Below, piece by piece: positions 16,963-24,451 of a stretch of 51,071 bases of DNA (position 1 is the stretch's first letter; the number at the start of each line of letters is the position of its first letter). The notes under the pieces are model-generated. The model was not told where the DNA came from. It saw only the letters and a program-made list of their open reading frames with translations, and made no database searches. This DNA comes from JAASSS01 sp021767745 (GTDB taxonomy: Bacteria > Pseudomonadota > Gammaproteobacteria > UBA5335), in NCBI GenBank assembly GCA_034189165.1, contig JAXHVN010000009.1, forward strand, positions 1 to 51,071, given 5' to 3'. A program made the translations under genes and the position numbers.

Positions 16963-17781
16963 TCAGCCGGTCAATTGCGCGGCAACCATGTCCGCGATCT
17001 GCATGGCAGCGGCTCGCAGCCCCTGCACGGCCGGGCTCATTTCACACTGCTCCCGTCCCGCACACAGCCAGCCGAAATCGCGCACGTTGTACTTGGGGTC
17101 GGCCGGACGATCGGTTGGCCCTTCCACCGGGATGGCGCCACCGTAGGTGTAGGTCGCGCTATAGAGGGCACGTTTGGTCTGCGGGTCGACCGCCTGAACG
17201 AGCACTTCGACCGTCGGCACGTACGGCGAGTTGGGCTTCACCGCGCTGTAGCCAGCGAACTCCAGATACACGTGCAGGTAGGCGTCGATCGGCTGCGATA
17301 CCTCGGGGTACTCGCCGAGATACTGATAACCCCGCGCCGGACCGGCGTGGCGGTGATCCTCGCTCTCGAGCACGAGAACTTCCATGCCGGCATCTTCGAG
17401 CTCCAGACGCAGCTCGCTGTTCAGCTCGTCGGCGATCGAGAAGTTCCACTCGCGCAGCGACTCGGTCAGCTGCAGGTTACGGTTGGCCCGATCCGCCTGC
17501 TCGGCAACCTGCCCGGCAGCCTCACCGACGATCCGACCCGGCAGCGTGACCCCGGGATTGGGCGTGTCGTAATCGAGGATACGAACGCCGTAGACGTCCG
17601 GCTCCTCGACCTGGAACATGGCCACGCGGTTGTACTGCCTTGAAATGTTGCCCGGATCCGGCTCCTCCTCGCGGAGCACGTCCTTCTCATAGGGCAGTAT
17701 GTTCGACGGCGGTGCGCAGCCGGCAAGCAGCAACAGCAACGCCAGTGCGCCGGTCCGGCGCAGCGTCCTTGTAGACATCAT
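16963..17781 (-). CDS. Lipoprotein of unknown function (paralog B)
   Basis: A 272-residue predicted lipoprotein. The signal sequence ends in the lipobox LAGC with Cys22 as the acylation site; alanine, not aspartate, follows, which favours outer-membrane sorting. I do not recognise its family, but it is a paralog of the exported protein at 16010-16747. Shared blocks are YDTPNPGVTLPGRIVGEAAG, a VYLEFAGYSAVKPNSPYVP region, and YGGAIPVEGPTDRPADP. It has a longer insertion (residues about 140-165) and a C-terminal WLCAGREQC segment with two cysteines that paralog A lacks. The first ATG at 17781 has AGGAGA at suitable spacing. The gene has its own terminator. Confidence 0.8.
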   Translation of the reverse strand: MMSTRTLRRTGALALLLLLAGCAPPSNILPYEKDVLREEEPDPGNISRQYNRVAMFQVEEPDVYGVRILDYDTPNPGVTLPGRIVGEAAGQVAEQADRANRNLQLTESLREWNFSIADELNSELRLELEDAGMEVLVLESEDHRHAGPARGYQYLGEYPEVSQPIDAYLHVYLEFAGYSAVKPNSPYVPTVEVLVQAVDPQTKRALYSATYTYGGAIPVEGPTDRPADPKYNVRDFGWLCAGREQCEMSPAVQGLRAAAMQIADMVAAQLTG

Positions 17782-17858
17782 CGAGCTCTCCTTCGCTTCG
17801 TCCGATCATCCATGAGCCAATCGGCGGCATCCCGCCGCCCGCAGCGATTGTAGACAGG

Positions 17859-18317
17859 CTAGGCCGGCTTTGCGTGCCGCGCCTGCGCCAGATCGCGCAA
17901 TCGCTCCAGCTGCGCCTGGGTCATGCGGCGGGCATACCAGCCCATCAGGCCCGCCAGCCGGGATACCGCGGCGTCCGTCGGCGTCAGCTCGACGTCGTAG
18001 TCCAGCCGCGTCCGGCCTGGCGCCAGCTCCGCCAGCCGGTAGTCCACCATCATCTGCAGTCGCGGATGGACGAGCGCAAGCCGCAGCCGTTCCGGCGGCG
18101 TGTAGATGCGGACCTCGCCGGCATAGGTGATGGTGCGGCCGAACTCCTGCAGACGCTGGGTGAACCGCGCGCCCTCGCGCGGCGCCGCTGCCGTCTCGTA
18201 GCACGTCTCCTGCAGCCCGGTCATCCACTGGCTGAGCAGCGCCGGATCATCGAGACAGGCGAACACCCGCTCGGCCGATGCTTGGATCTCGATCTGCCTG
18301 GAAACCTGCATGCGCAT
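17859..18317 (-). CDS. SRPBCC (START-like) ligand-binding protein
   Basis: A 152-residue protein with the start MRMQVSRQIEIQASAERVFACLDDPALLSQWMTG, typical of the polyketide cyclase/SRPBCC family, and a C-terminal amphipathic helix that closes the hydrophobic cavity. No signal peptide. The ligand is unknown. A second in-frame ATG at 18311 has a GCGGG site six bases upstream and could be the true start. It is transcribed away from the phosphatidyltransferase gene at 18461, with 143 bases between. Confidence 0.78.
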   Translation of the reverse strand: MRMQVSRQIEIQASAERVFACLDDPALLSQWMTGLQETCYETAAAPREGARFTQRLQEFGRTITYAGEVRIYTPPERLRLALVHPRLQMMVDYRLAELAPGRTRLDYDVELTPTDAAVSRLAGLMGWYARRMTQAQLERLRDLAQARHAKPA

Positions 18318-18460
18318 CCCGCTCAGTGCAACAGGAAGGTAATATGGCGCATCGACGCCGGACCCGCGGCTACGCTGGCCGGTCCCAACGAGCAGCCGGG
18401 GCGCCCGACGCGCCGGTCTTGCGCCGCCCGCTTCGCGCTCCGCGCCTTCATACCATATCC

Positions 18461-19078
18461 ATGGCCAATCTCATCACGCTAAGCCGTCTGCTGCTGCTGT
18501 TCGTGCTGGCAGCCATCGCCTATCACGCCAGTCCGCTCTGGCAGTTGCTGCACGTCCCGCTGATCGTTGCGATCTTCGCCAGCGACGGCCTCGACGGCTA
18601 CGTCGCCCGCAAGCGCGGCGAGGACTCGCTGTTCGGTTCGCTGTTCGACATCGCCATCGACCGGGTGGTGGAAAACGTGCTGTGGATCGTCCTGGCGGAT
18701 CTCGACCTCGTGCCGGTCTGGGTGCCGATCGTCTTCATCACCCGCGGCGCCATCGTCGACACGCTGCGCGGCCACGGCGCCGCCCAGGGCAGCACCCCGT
18801 TCGGCATGATGCACAGCGAGCTCGGCCAGTTCCTGGTGGCCGGGCGCTTCATGCGCATCGGCTATGCCGTGGTCAAGGCCATCGCCTTTGGCTGGATCCT
18901 GTTCTTCCAGCCGCTGCCTGCCCTCGCGCCGGACCTGTGGGCGCAGGTCGCCGGCCCCGCGGGGGCAATCGGCATGTTCTGGGTCTATGCCGCCGTCGCC
19001 CTGTGCCTGCTGCGAGGACTGCCGGTGGTGTGGGACTTCGCGCTCGGCATGCGCCGCGATCCGGACCTGCGACCGTGA
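18461..19078 (+). CDS. CDP-alcohol phosphatidyltransferase (PgsA-like)
   Basis: A 205-residue membrane enzyme with about five transmembrane helices. The full family motif D-x2-D-G-x2-A-R-x8-G-x3-D-x3-D is present with Asp42, Asp45, Gly46, Ala49, Arg50, Gly59, Asp63 and Asp67. These enzymes transfer a phosphatidyl group from CDP-diacylglycerol to an alcohol such as glycerol-3-phosphate. The ATG at 18461 gives an N-terminus MANLITLSRLLLLF typical of PgsA; longer openings are non-coding. The stop overlaps the next gene as GTGA. The specific alcohol is not certain; the following phosphatase supports a phosphatidylglycerophosphate product. Confidence 0.85.
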   Translation: MANLITLSRLLLLFVLAAIAYHASPLWQLLHVPLIVAIFASDGLDGYVARKRGEDSLFGSLFDIAIDRVVENVLWIVLADLDLVPVWVPIVFITRGAIVDTLRGHGAAQGSTPFGMMHSELGQFLVAGRFMRIGYAVVKAIAFGWILFFQPLPALAPDLWAQVAGPAGAIGMFWVYAAVALCLLRGLPVVWDFALGMRRDPDLRP

Positions 19079-19782
19079 GCGCATCGGCACCACGGCGCGG
19101 GCTGGCGCTGTTCGACATCGACGGCACGCTGCTGCCCGGGCGCAGCTCCGAGCGGCGCTTCTTCTGGGAGCTGCTCCGGCGGCGGCGCCTCGGCATCGCG
19201 CAGCTGTGGCACCACGGCAGCTTCGTGCTGACGCAGTGGCCCCGCTATGGTCGCCATGTCACCAAGAAGAACAAGGCCTACCTGCTGGGGCTCGACGCGG
19301 AGGCCCTCGGCGAGCTTGCACATGCCTACGCACGGGGTCCGCTGCTGCGAAGCCTGTTCCCGCCGGTGGTCCGGCGGGTGCGCTATCACCTGCAGCAAGG
19401 CGACGAGGTACTGCTGCTGAGCGGCACGCTGCAGCCGCTGGCGGCAGGGCTGGCCGAGGCGCTCGGCGTCCATGGCGCGATCGGCACCGACTGTCTCGTG
19501 CGCGGCGGGCGCTATGCGAGCGCACACCCGCGGCGCCATCCGTTCGCGCAGGACAAGCTCACGCTGGCGACGCAGCTGTGCGCCGCGCGCGGGCTGCCGC
19601 TCACGGCGCTGGCGGCCTATGGTGACTCGATCCACGATCTGCCGCTGCTGGCGGCGAGCGGCCGCGCCGTGGCGGTGCAGCCGGACGCGCAGCTACGGGA
19701 AGTCGCCCAGGCGCGGGGCTGGGAGATCATCGCCACCACGCCCGCCCGCAAGGTCCTGCCCCGACGCCCCGGCACCGCCTGA
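19075..19782 (+). CDS. HAD-IB family phosphatase (PgpC/SerB-like)
   Basis: A 235-residue HAD hydrolase with motif I FDIDGTLLPG (nucleophile Asp14, Asp16), motif II in LLLSGTLQPL, a lysine in the QDKLTLATQL region and motif IV YGDSIHDLPLL. This pattern fits HAD subfamily IB, which includes PgpC and SerB. The GTG start overlaps the phosphatidyltransferase stop by four bases, suggesting translational coupling. With that partner, dephosphorylation of phosphatidylglycerophosphate is a reasonable guess; a free amino-acid phosphate is a competing substrate. It has no signal peptide. Confidence 0.82.
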   Translation: MSASAPRRGLALFDIDGTLLPGRSSERRFFWELLRRRRLGIAQLWHHGSFVLTQWPRYGRHVTKKNKAYLLGLDAEALGELAHAYARGPLLRSLFPPVVRRVRYHLQQGDEVLLLSGTLQPLAAGLAEALGVHGAIGTDCLVRGGRYASAHPRRHPFAQDKLTLATQLCAARGLPLTALAAYGDSIHDLPLLAASGRAVAVQPDAQLREVAQARGWEIIATTPARKVLPRRPGTA

Positions 19783-20510
19783 TGTCACCGCCTACCGCGG
19801 CCGCCAGCCGCAGACGCCGGCTGGCGGCCATCGCGCTGTGGCTGCTGATCCTCGGCGCCGCCTTCCTGGGGCTGCGCAGTCGCGGCTGGTCCTACGGCGA
19901 ACTCGCGCAGTGGCTCTACACTTTCATCGAGACGCATCCGCTGGCGCCGGCGCTCTATCTGCTGGTGTACCTGCTGCGGACGATCCTGCTGGCGCCGGCG
20001 GCGCTGCTGAACATCCTGGCCGGCAGCCTGTTCGGCTTCTGGCAGGGCTGGCTGCTCGCCCTGATCGGCGAGAATCTATCCGCCAACCTCGCCTATGTCA
20101 TCGGCCGTTACCTCAGCGACGGCGGCCACACGATCCGCCGCACGCCGTTCATGCGGCGCTGGGGTCCACGACTGGACGAGCACGGCGTGGCCACGGTGGT
20201 CGTGCTGCGGGCGCTGTACCTGCCGCTGGACCTGGTGAACTACGGCTGCGGCGCGCTGGCGGTTCCGTGGCACAAGTACGCCATCGGCACGGCGATCGGC
20301 ACACTGCCGCCGATGCTCACCTTCCTGAGCCTCGGCGCGTCGGTCGATCTGCTGGAGCTGCTGGAGAATCCGACGCAGTGGCACTGGCACAGCGTGCTGG
20401 ACGCACGCCAGCTGCTGATCTCGCTCGGGCTGCTCTCGGCCAGCATCGGCGGCGCCGTGGTGCTGCATCGCCGACACCACCGGCGCCATCACCAGGCCGG
20501 CAGGTCCTGA
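19782..20510 (+). CDS. VTT (TVP38/TMEM64-like, DedA-related) membrane protein
   Basis: A 242-residue polytopic membrane protein of the VTT superfamily. Marks are LLAPAALLNILAGSLFGFWQG and LRALYLPLDLVNYGCGA, with about six hydrophobic stretches. Related proteins scramble or move phospholipids and undecaprenyl phosphate across membranes. The start overlaps the phosphatase stop as TGATG. The C-terminus is histidine- and arginine-rich and overlaps the end of the convergent gene at 20489 by 22 bases. Its pairing with two lipid-type enzymes supports a role in membrane lipid supply or distribution, which is inferred. Confidence 0.8.
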   Translation: MSPPTAAASRRRRLAAIALWLLILGAAFLGLRSRGWSYGELAQWLYTFIETHPLAPALYLLVYLLRTILLAPAALLNILAGSLFGFWQGWLLALIGENLSANLAYVIGRYLSDGGHTIRRTPFMRRWGPRLDEHGVATVVVLRALYLPLDLVNYGCGALAVPWHKYAIGTAIGTLPPMLTFLSLGASVDLLELLENPTQWHWHSVLDARQLLISLGLLSASIGGAVVLHRRHHRRHHQAGRS

Positions 20511-20812
20511 TCTTCGGGCGGCCACGGGTGCAGCAGGAAGGCGCACCCGCGGGCGCGGGCGGTATCGTGCGCCTCGGCCTCATCCTCATCCGCCGCCACC
20601 CCGGCCGCGTCGGCATGCTCGAGCGCCCGCACCTCCCAGCCTTGCGCAGCGAGCTGCGCCCGCGCCGCTTGCTCGGCGGCCGCGAGGTCGTCATCCCGGA
20701 TGAAGGCATGCGCGTAGGCCCCGCCCCAGGCCGCCGCCGCGGCCGAGCCCGGCGCCGGTCGCACGAGGAAGATCAAGTGCTGCAGCGTGGTCGACGCGCC
20801 CACGGCCGGCAC
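20489..20812 (-). CDS. Small conserved-looking protein of unknown function
   Basis: A 107-residue protein from a GTG at 20812 that overlaps the stop of the outer-membrane protein gene as TAGTG. The frame reads VPAVGASTTLQHLIFLVRPAPG, then an alanine-rich helix and a tail ending FLLHPWPPEDQDLPAW. A longer frame to 20860 would run into the upstream gene. I do not recognise the family. No signal peptide, cysteine motif or membrane helix is evident. Its stop overlaps the convergent VTT gene, and its reality rests on the tight coupling and strand bias. Confidence 0.55.
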   Translation of the reverse strand: MPAVGASTTLQHLIFLVRPAPGSAAAAAWGGAYAHAFIRDDDLAAAEQAARAQLAAQGWEVRALEHADAAGVAADEDEAEAHDTARARGCAFLLHPWPPEDQDLPAW

Positions 20813-21387
20813 TAGCGCAGGTACCAGCGCACGCCGGCTTCGTAGGCGGTGAAGTCCCACTCGCCGTAGTCGCGCAGACGGGTGACGAAGGCCAGTGCCG
20901 GCCAGGGGCGGATCGCCAGTTCGGCCATCATCTCCAGATCCGTCTCCACCAGATCGATGCCGGCCACGTGCAGGGTCAGCTCCAGCGGTTGCCAGGGCGC
21001 CAACCGCACGCCGGCGCCGAGACCATAACCTGCCTCGTCACGATCACCGATGGAGGTCGAGCGAAAGCTGGCGTCGACGATCAGATCGACCCGCTCGGCC
21101 AGCCGGAAGGCATGCCCGAGCCCGGCGATGGCCCAGTAGTCGACTTCCTGCCCGCGGCCGATCTCGTCGCCGCTGGCGCGAAAGGGCGCATCGTTGTAGA
21201 GCAGGAAGGCGAAGTTGCGCTCCGGCAGGCTGATCGCGCCGACGAGGTTGTAGCCATCACCATTGCTGTATGGCTTGAAGTCCGGGTTGTTCTCGCTGAA
21301 ATCGATTTCGACGAAATCGTAGCCCGGGGAACTGGCGGCCCACAGCACCGCAGGCATCCACAGCAGCAGCATCCAGAACAGGCGCAT
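20812..21387 (-). CDS. Outer-membrane beta-barrel-type protein
   Basis: A 191-residue predicted secreted protein. Residues 1-17 form a signal peptide (MRLFWMLLLWMPAVLWA). The rest alternates polar and hydrophobic residues (YDFVEIDFSENNPDFKPYSN, GYGLGAGVRLAPWQPLELTLHV, AYEAGVRWYLR) and ends in a hydrophobic/aromatic strand, which fits a small barrel of about eight strands. The start at 21387 follows AGGG at six bases; another ATG at 21393 is less well placed. Function is unknown. It resembles the general 'outer membrane beta-barrel' families rather than a named porin. Confidence 0.7.
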   Translation of the reverse strand: MRLFWMLLLWMPAVLWAASSPGYDFVEIDFSENNPDFKPYSNGDGYNLVGAISLPERNFAFLLYNDAPFRASGDEIGRGQEVDYWAIAGLGHAFRLAERVDLIVDASFRSTSIGDRDEAGYGLGAGVRLAPWQPLELTLHVAGIDLVETDLEMMAELAIRPWPALAFVTRLRDYGEWDFTAYEAGVRWYLR

Positions 21388-21460
21388 GATCATCCCTGAC
21401 AGCGGCGCACATCGCGCGCCGCCGATGATACCGAATCGACGCCGGCACCCCGCGTGCGGA

Positions 21461-22339
21461 TCAGAGCTCCAGCTGCTGCCGATAGCGCGCGAAGCAGCGG
21501 GCACCGGCCCGCAGCCGCACCAGCGCGCCGGCGGCGATCCGCGGCATCGTCTGCGGATAGATCTCGATCAGCGGGGCGATCACCCCGTCGCGCCAGTCGC
21601 GCCAGTGCACCCGATCCAGCGAGGCGTGCAGCAGATGGTAGTGGCCGACCCGCCGCGGCAGGTCGAGCCGGCGCATCGCCGCGTGCACCCGCTCGACCCG
21701 ATCCGGTGCTGTCAGCTCTACGGCCCCCAGCGCGCCCACCGCATGGAAGGCGTAGTGCCGGTTCAGCGCCATCCCGGCCATTCCGTTGGCCAGGGCCAGC
21801 GACTCCCAAACGGTCGGAACATGCGGCAGCCGCAGATGGGTGGCAACGCGCTGGAGCAGCAGGCCGTGCATCTTCGACTGCCGCCCGCGGCCCATTTCAT
21901 CCCAATAGTTGCGGGCGATCTCGAGCTTCGCCGCCGGCGGCATGCCCAGCTGCGTCAGCGCCGCCAGATCATCGAACCCCGCCTCGCCGGCCAGCTCCTG
22001 CGAGAGGAACCAGCGCAACGCCGGCAGTTCCGCCTGCTCGGCGAGCCAGTCGAACAGCGGGTCGAACTGCCCCGGACCCTGCTCGCGCAGCGCCTCGAAC
22101 CAGTCGAGGAAGGCGCCGGCAGTGGTCGGCGCCGTGGCTACCGTGGCCTGCACCGCGGCAAGCTCGGCCTGCAGGAAATGCTCCTCCAGCGCCCGCAGGC
22201 GAGCCTCTTCGGCCGGCGCCAGCGGCGCCTCCATCGCCACCACCGGGCGAAGCCGGCGACGGGAAAAGTCACGCAGCTGATCGTGCAGCCGCTGCTGATC
22301 AGCCTCCCGGGCGAGAGTGAGGCTGGCTACTGTACTCAT
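21461..22339 (-). CDS. Haem-oxygenase-like iron-containing oxidase (HDO family)
   Basis: A 292-residue all-helical protein matching the 'iron-containing redox enzyme' group of haem-oxygenase-like diiron oxidases. Candidate metal ligands are Glu115 (FLSQELAGEAG), Asp147/Glu148 and His158 (NYWDEMGRGRQSKMHG), Glu208 (GALGAVELTAP), and His238, Asp242 and His245 (HLLHASLDRVHWRDW). No haem-oxygenase proximal-histidine context is needed for this family. Its ATG overlaps the stop of the methyltransferase gene as ATGA, so they act together. Family members oxidise amines, fatty acids or peptides; the substrate here is unknown. No signal peptide. Confidence 0.8.
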   Translation of the reverse strand: MSTVASLTLAREADQQRLHDQLRDFSRRRLRPVVAMEAPLAPAEEARLRALEEHFLQAELAAVQATVATAPTTAGAFLDWFEALREQGPGQFDPLFDWLAEQAELPALRWFLSQELAGEAGFDDLAALTQLGMPPAAKLEIARNYWDEMGRGRQSKMHGLLLQRVATHLRLPHVPTVWESLALANGMAGMALNRHYAFHAVGALGAVELTAPDRVERVHAAMRRLDLPRRVGHYHLLHASLDRVHWRDWRDGVIAPLIEIYPQTMPRIAAGALVRLRAGARCFARYRQQLEL

Positions 22340-23325
22340 GGATCGCTCCGGCACGCCGCATCGGCGGTCTGGGTAATTGGACGCAGATAGACCGTCACCA
22401 AGGCGATTCGATCCGCATGCCGATACGCCGGTCGCGCCAGCTCCTCGCTCCAGATGTCCGGATCGCTCTCGTGATAGTCGAGGCGGGCACCTCGACGAGC
22501 GGCGAGCGCCGCCAGCGCCGCGTGCAGGGGATCGTGGCCGCGTTCGATGGGGGTGGCGGTGTAGAGCAGCAGCGTGCCCTGCGGCGCAAGCCTGGCCAGC
22601 GCCTGCTCGGCGATGCGCAGCGACAGGCCGATGCCGAGCGCGCCGCCGTCGCGATACAGCCGCCGGCCCGCGTCCATCAGGTAGGGCGGGTTCGCCACGA
22701 TCAGTGCCGCCGGTGCCGACACCGGCGCCAGCCCGTCGCCGGCCTGGAGCGAGACCTGTCGGCCCTGCAGCGCGGCATTGATGCCGGCGTAGCGCAGCGC
22801 CAGGGGGTTGATGTCCGTCAGCGTGGTTTGCGCGGCCGGCACACTCAGCCCGCCGGCGCCGCTGCCGGTACCCACATCCACCACCTGCCCCGCCGGCGTG
22901 CCCGCCGTGGCGAGATACTGGCGGATGGCCGTGACGAAGCGGTACGTATCGGGGCCGAAAAACACGCTGTCCGCCGCATGCGCCGGAAAGCCCGAGTGCA
23001 GGTACAGCCGATCCGCGAGCGTGGCCCACCGAATGGCGGCACGCCAGCGCCCGCCGCCCAGTTCACATACCGCGCCGGCAGCCCGCAGCAGATCGAACAT
23101 CGCGGGCGGCAGCAACGCCTGCCGGAACGGCAGGTTCCAGCCGAAGATCTGGCGCAGGGCATCCTCGGCACCGGCCTCCAGACGACGTGCCACCACACGC
23201 TCGTGCGAGGCCGGACTGACGGCGGTGAAGGTGTAGCCCGCCGCCTGCAGCAGCCGGCCGAGCTGCACGAGGGCCGCCTCCGGCGCGGCCGGCGAGAGCG
23301 ATTCGAGTGCGCCGGGGCGGCCCAC
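22336..23325 (-). CDS. NPPY-motif SAM-dependent methyltransferase (PrmC/HemK-like)
   Basis: A 329-residue protein with an N-terminal helical domain (residues about 1-140) and a Rossmann methyltransferase domain: VVDVGTGSGAGG (149-160), TDINPLALRYAG and ANPPYLMD (NPPY at 212-215). NPPY enzymes methylate planar nitrogens of glutamine side chains or bases. The gene opens with GTG two bases behind the DsrE-like stop and overlaps the diiron oxidase start. The unusual N-terminal domain differs from standard PrmC, so it is probably not the peptide-release-factor methyltransferase. What it modifies is unknown. Confidence 0.82.
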   Translation of the reverse strand: MGRPGALESLSPAAPEAALVQLGRLLQAAGYTFTAVSPASHERVVARRLEAGAEDALRQIFGWNLPFRQALLPPAMFDLLRAAGAVCELGGGRWRAAIRWATLADRLYLHSGFPAHAADSVFFGPDTYRFVTAIRQYLATAGTPAGQVVDVGTGSGAGGLSVPAAQTTLTDINPLALRYAGINAALQGRQVSLQAGDGLAPVSAPAALIVANPPYLMDAGRRLYRDGGALGIGLSLRIAEQALARLAPQGTLLLYTATPIERGHDPLHAALAALAARRGARLDYHESDPDIWSEELARPAYRHADRIALVTVYLRPITQTADAACRSDP

Positions 23326-23327
23326 GG

Positions 23328-23786
23328 TCAGTAGGTCAGGACGGCGACGTTCGGCCGGAACAGCAGTGTCATCACGACGTGCGGCTCGACGACCTCCACG
23401 CCCTTCAGCAGGCTGCTGTCATTCAGATCCGCCACCATCTCCAGGCAGAGCTTGCAGACCAGCACGCGGCCGCCGTACTTCATGAAGTCTCGCAGCATCT
23501 GCTGCAGGCTCTGGTTGTCGCCGAAGGTGCGCCGGGCCGCGGTCTCGTTCGCCAGCCGCACCCCGTCGACGTTCAGATAGACCACCACCTCGGCATTGCG
23601 CTCGCGCAGCGCCGCCTGGGCGAAGGCGAGCGCCATGGCGCCGCGCTCCAGCGAATCGGTGGTGACGTTCAACAGCAACCGCTCCGGCGTTTCCGCCTGC
23701 ACCGGCGCTGCCGACGCCAGCACGAGCAGCAGCGCCAGCGTCAGGTTGCGCAGACCGATCGCCATATTGCTCTTCTGCGGGAGCAT
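23328..23786 (-). CDS. Exported DsrE-like protein
   Basis: A 152-residue protein with an N-terminal signal peptide ending near QAE (residue about 32) and a DsrE/F-type fold: RLLLNVTTDSLERGAMALAFAQAAL, then VYLNVDGV and a RVLVCKLCLEM segment with a CxxC pair. DsrE-type proteins carry sulfur or act as small redox modules; the cysteine pair fits that role but no sulfur genes are nearby. The ATG at 23786 has GGAGAGAGG upstream. It is the first gene of a three-gene unit with the NPPY methyltransferase and the diiron protein. Confidence 0.75.
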   Translation of the reverse strand: MLPQKSNMAIGLRNLTLALLLVLASAAPVQAETPERLLLNVTTDSLERGAMALAFAQAALRERNAEVVVYLNVDGVRLANETAARRTFGDNQSLQQMLRDFMKYGGRVLVCKLCLEMVADLNDSSLLKGVEVVEPHVVMTLLFRPNVAVLTY

Positions 23787-23845
23787 GCCTCTCTCCGTAT
23801 TTCGCCAGATCAGCCGGGTACTATAGCGACAGTTCCCTGCCGCAC

Positions 23846-24451
23846 ATGCCGCTCATGCCCTTCGTCTCCCGCGAATTGCGTTGGTTCTGGCCGGGTGCGC
23901 CGAGCGCCGCACATGAGGCGGCGTTCGCCGCACTGCCAGGGCCGGTGAGCGCCGAGCCGGTGCGTGAGGACTGCTACCTGCTCATCGCCGGGCGGGAAGA
24001 TCTGAACCTCAAGCTGCGCCAGGGGCTACTACAGCTGAAGTGGCGCAGCCAGCAGGGGGGCGAGCAGGCCGTCTGGCACAAGATCGACTGGCAATTCACT
24101 GCCGAGGCGCTGCAGGCCGGACCCGGCATCACGCTGCGCAAGTGCCGTCGACAGCGCTTCTGGCACTGCCAGGACGGTCATATCGAGCCGTTGGCGAGCC
24201 TGCCGCAGCGCGGGCCGGCGGCCGTCGCCGTCGAACTCACCCGCCTTGCCGATGGTCTGGGAGAGGCGGCTACGCTCGGCTTGGAAGTGCCCGAATCCCC
24301 AGCCGCCCCGACCCAGCTGAAATGCGCACTCGACCGGCTGCTCGCGGCAGGGCTGCCGCCGCCGGCGGCCCGTCGGCTCGACTACGCCGGCTGGCTGCTG
24401 GCGCGCCACGGCGCCACATCGCCACCCACCACCCAGGAGCAACGAACATGA
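23846..24451 (+). CDS. Protein of unknown function, possibly CYTH-like
   Basis: A 201-residue soluble protein. The segment YLLIAGREDLNLKLRQGLLQLKWR has alternating charged residues like the tunnel strands of CYTH (triphosphate tunnel) enzymes, but the ExExK signature is not present; only VSRELRWF is at the start. Therefore no catalytic claim is made. It is transcribed away from the DsrE-like gene; TACTATA at 23819-23825 is close to symmetrical and could be a shared -10 for both directions. The stop overlaps the SDR start as ATGA, so it is the first gene of an operon. Function unknown. Confidence 0.6.
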   Translation: MPLMPFVSRELRWFWPGAPSAAHEAAFAALPGPVSAEPVREDCYLLIAGREDLNLKLRQGLLQLKWRSQQGGEQAVWHKIDWQFTAEALQAGPGITLRKCRRQRFWHCQDGHIEPLASLPQRGPAAVAVELTRLADGLGEAATLGLEVPESPAAPTQLKCALDRLLAAGLPPPAARRLDYAGWLLARHGATSPPTTQEQRT

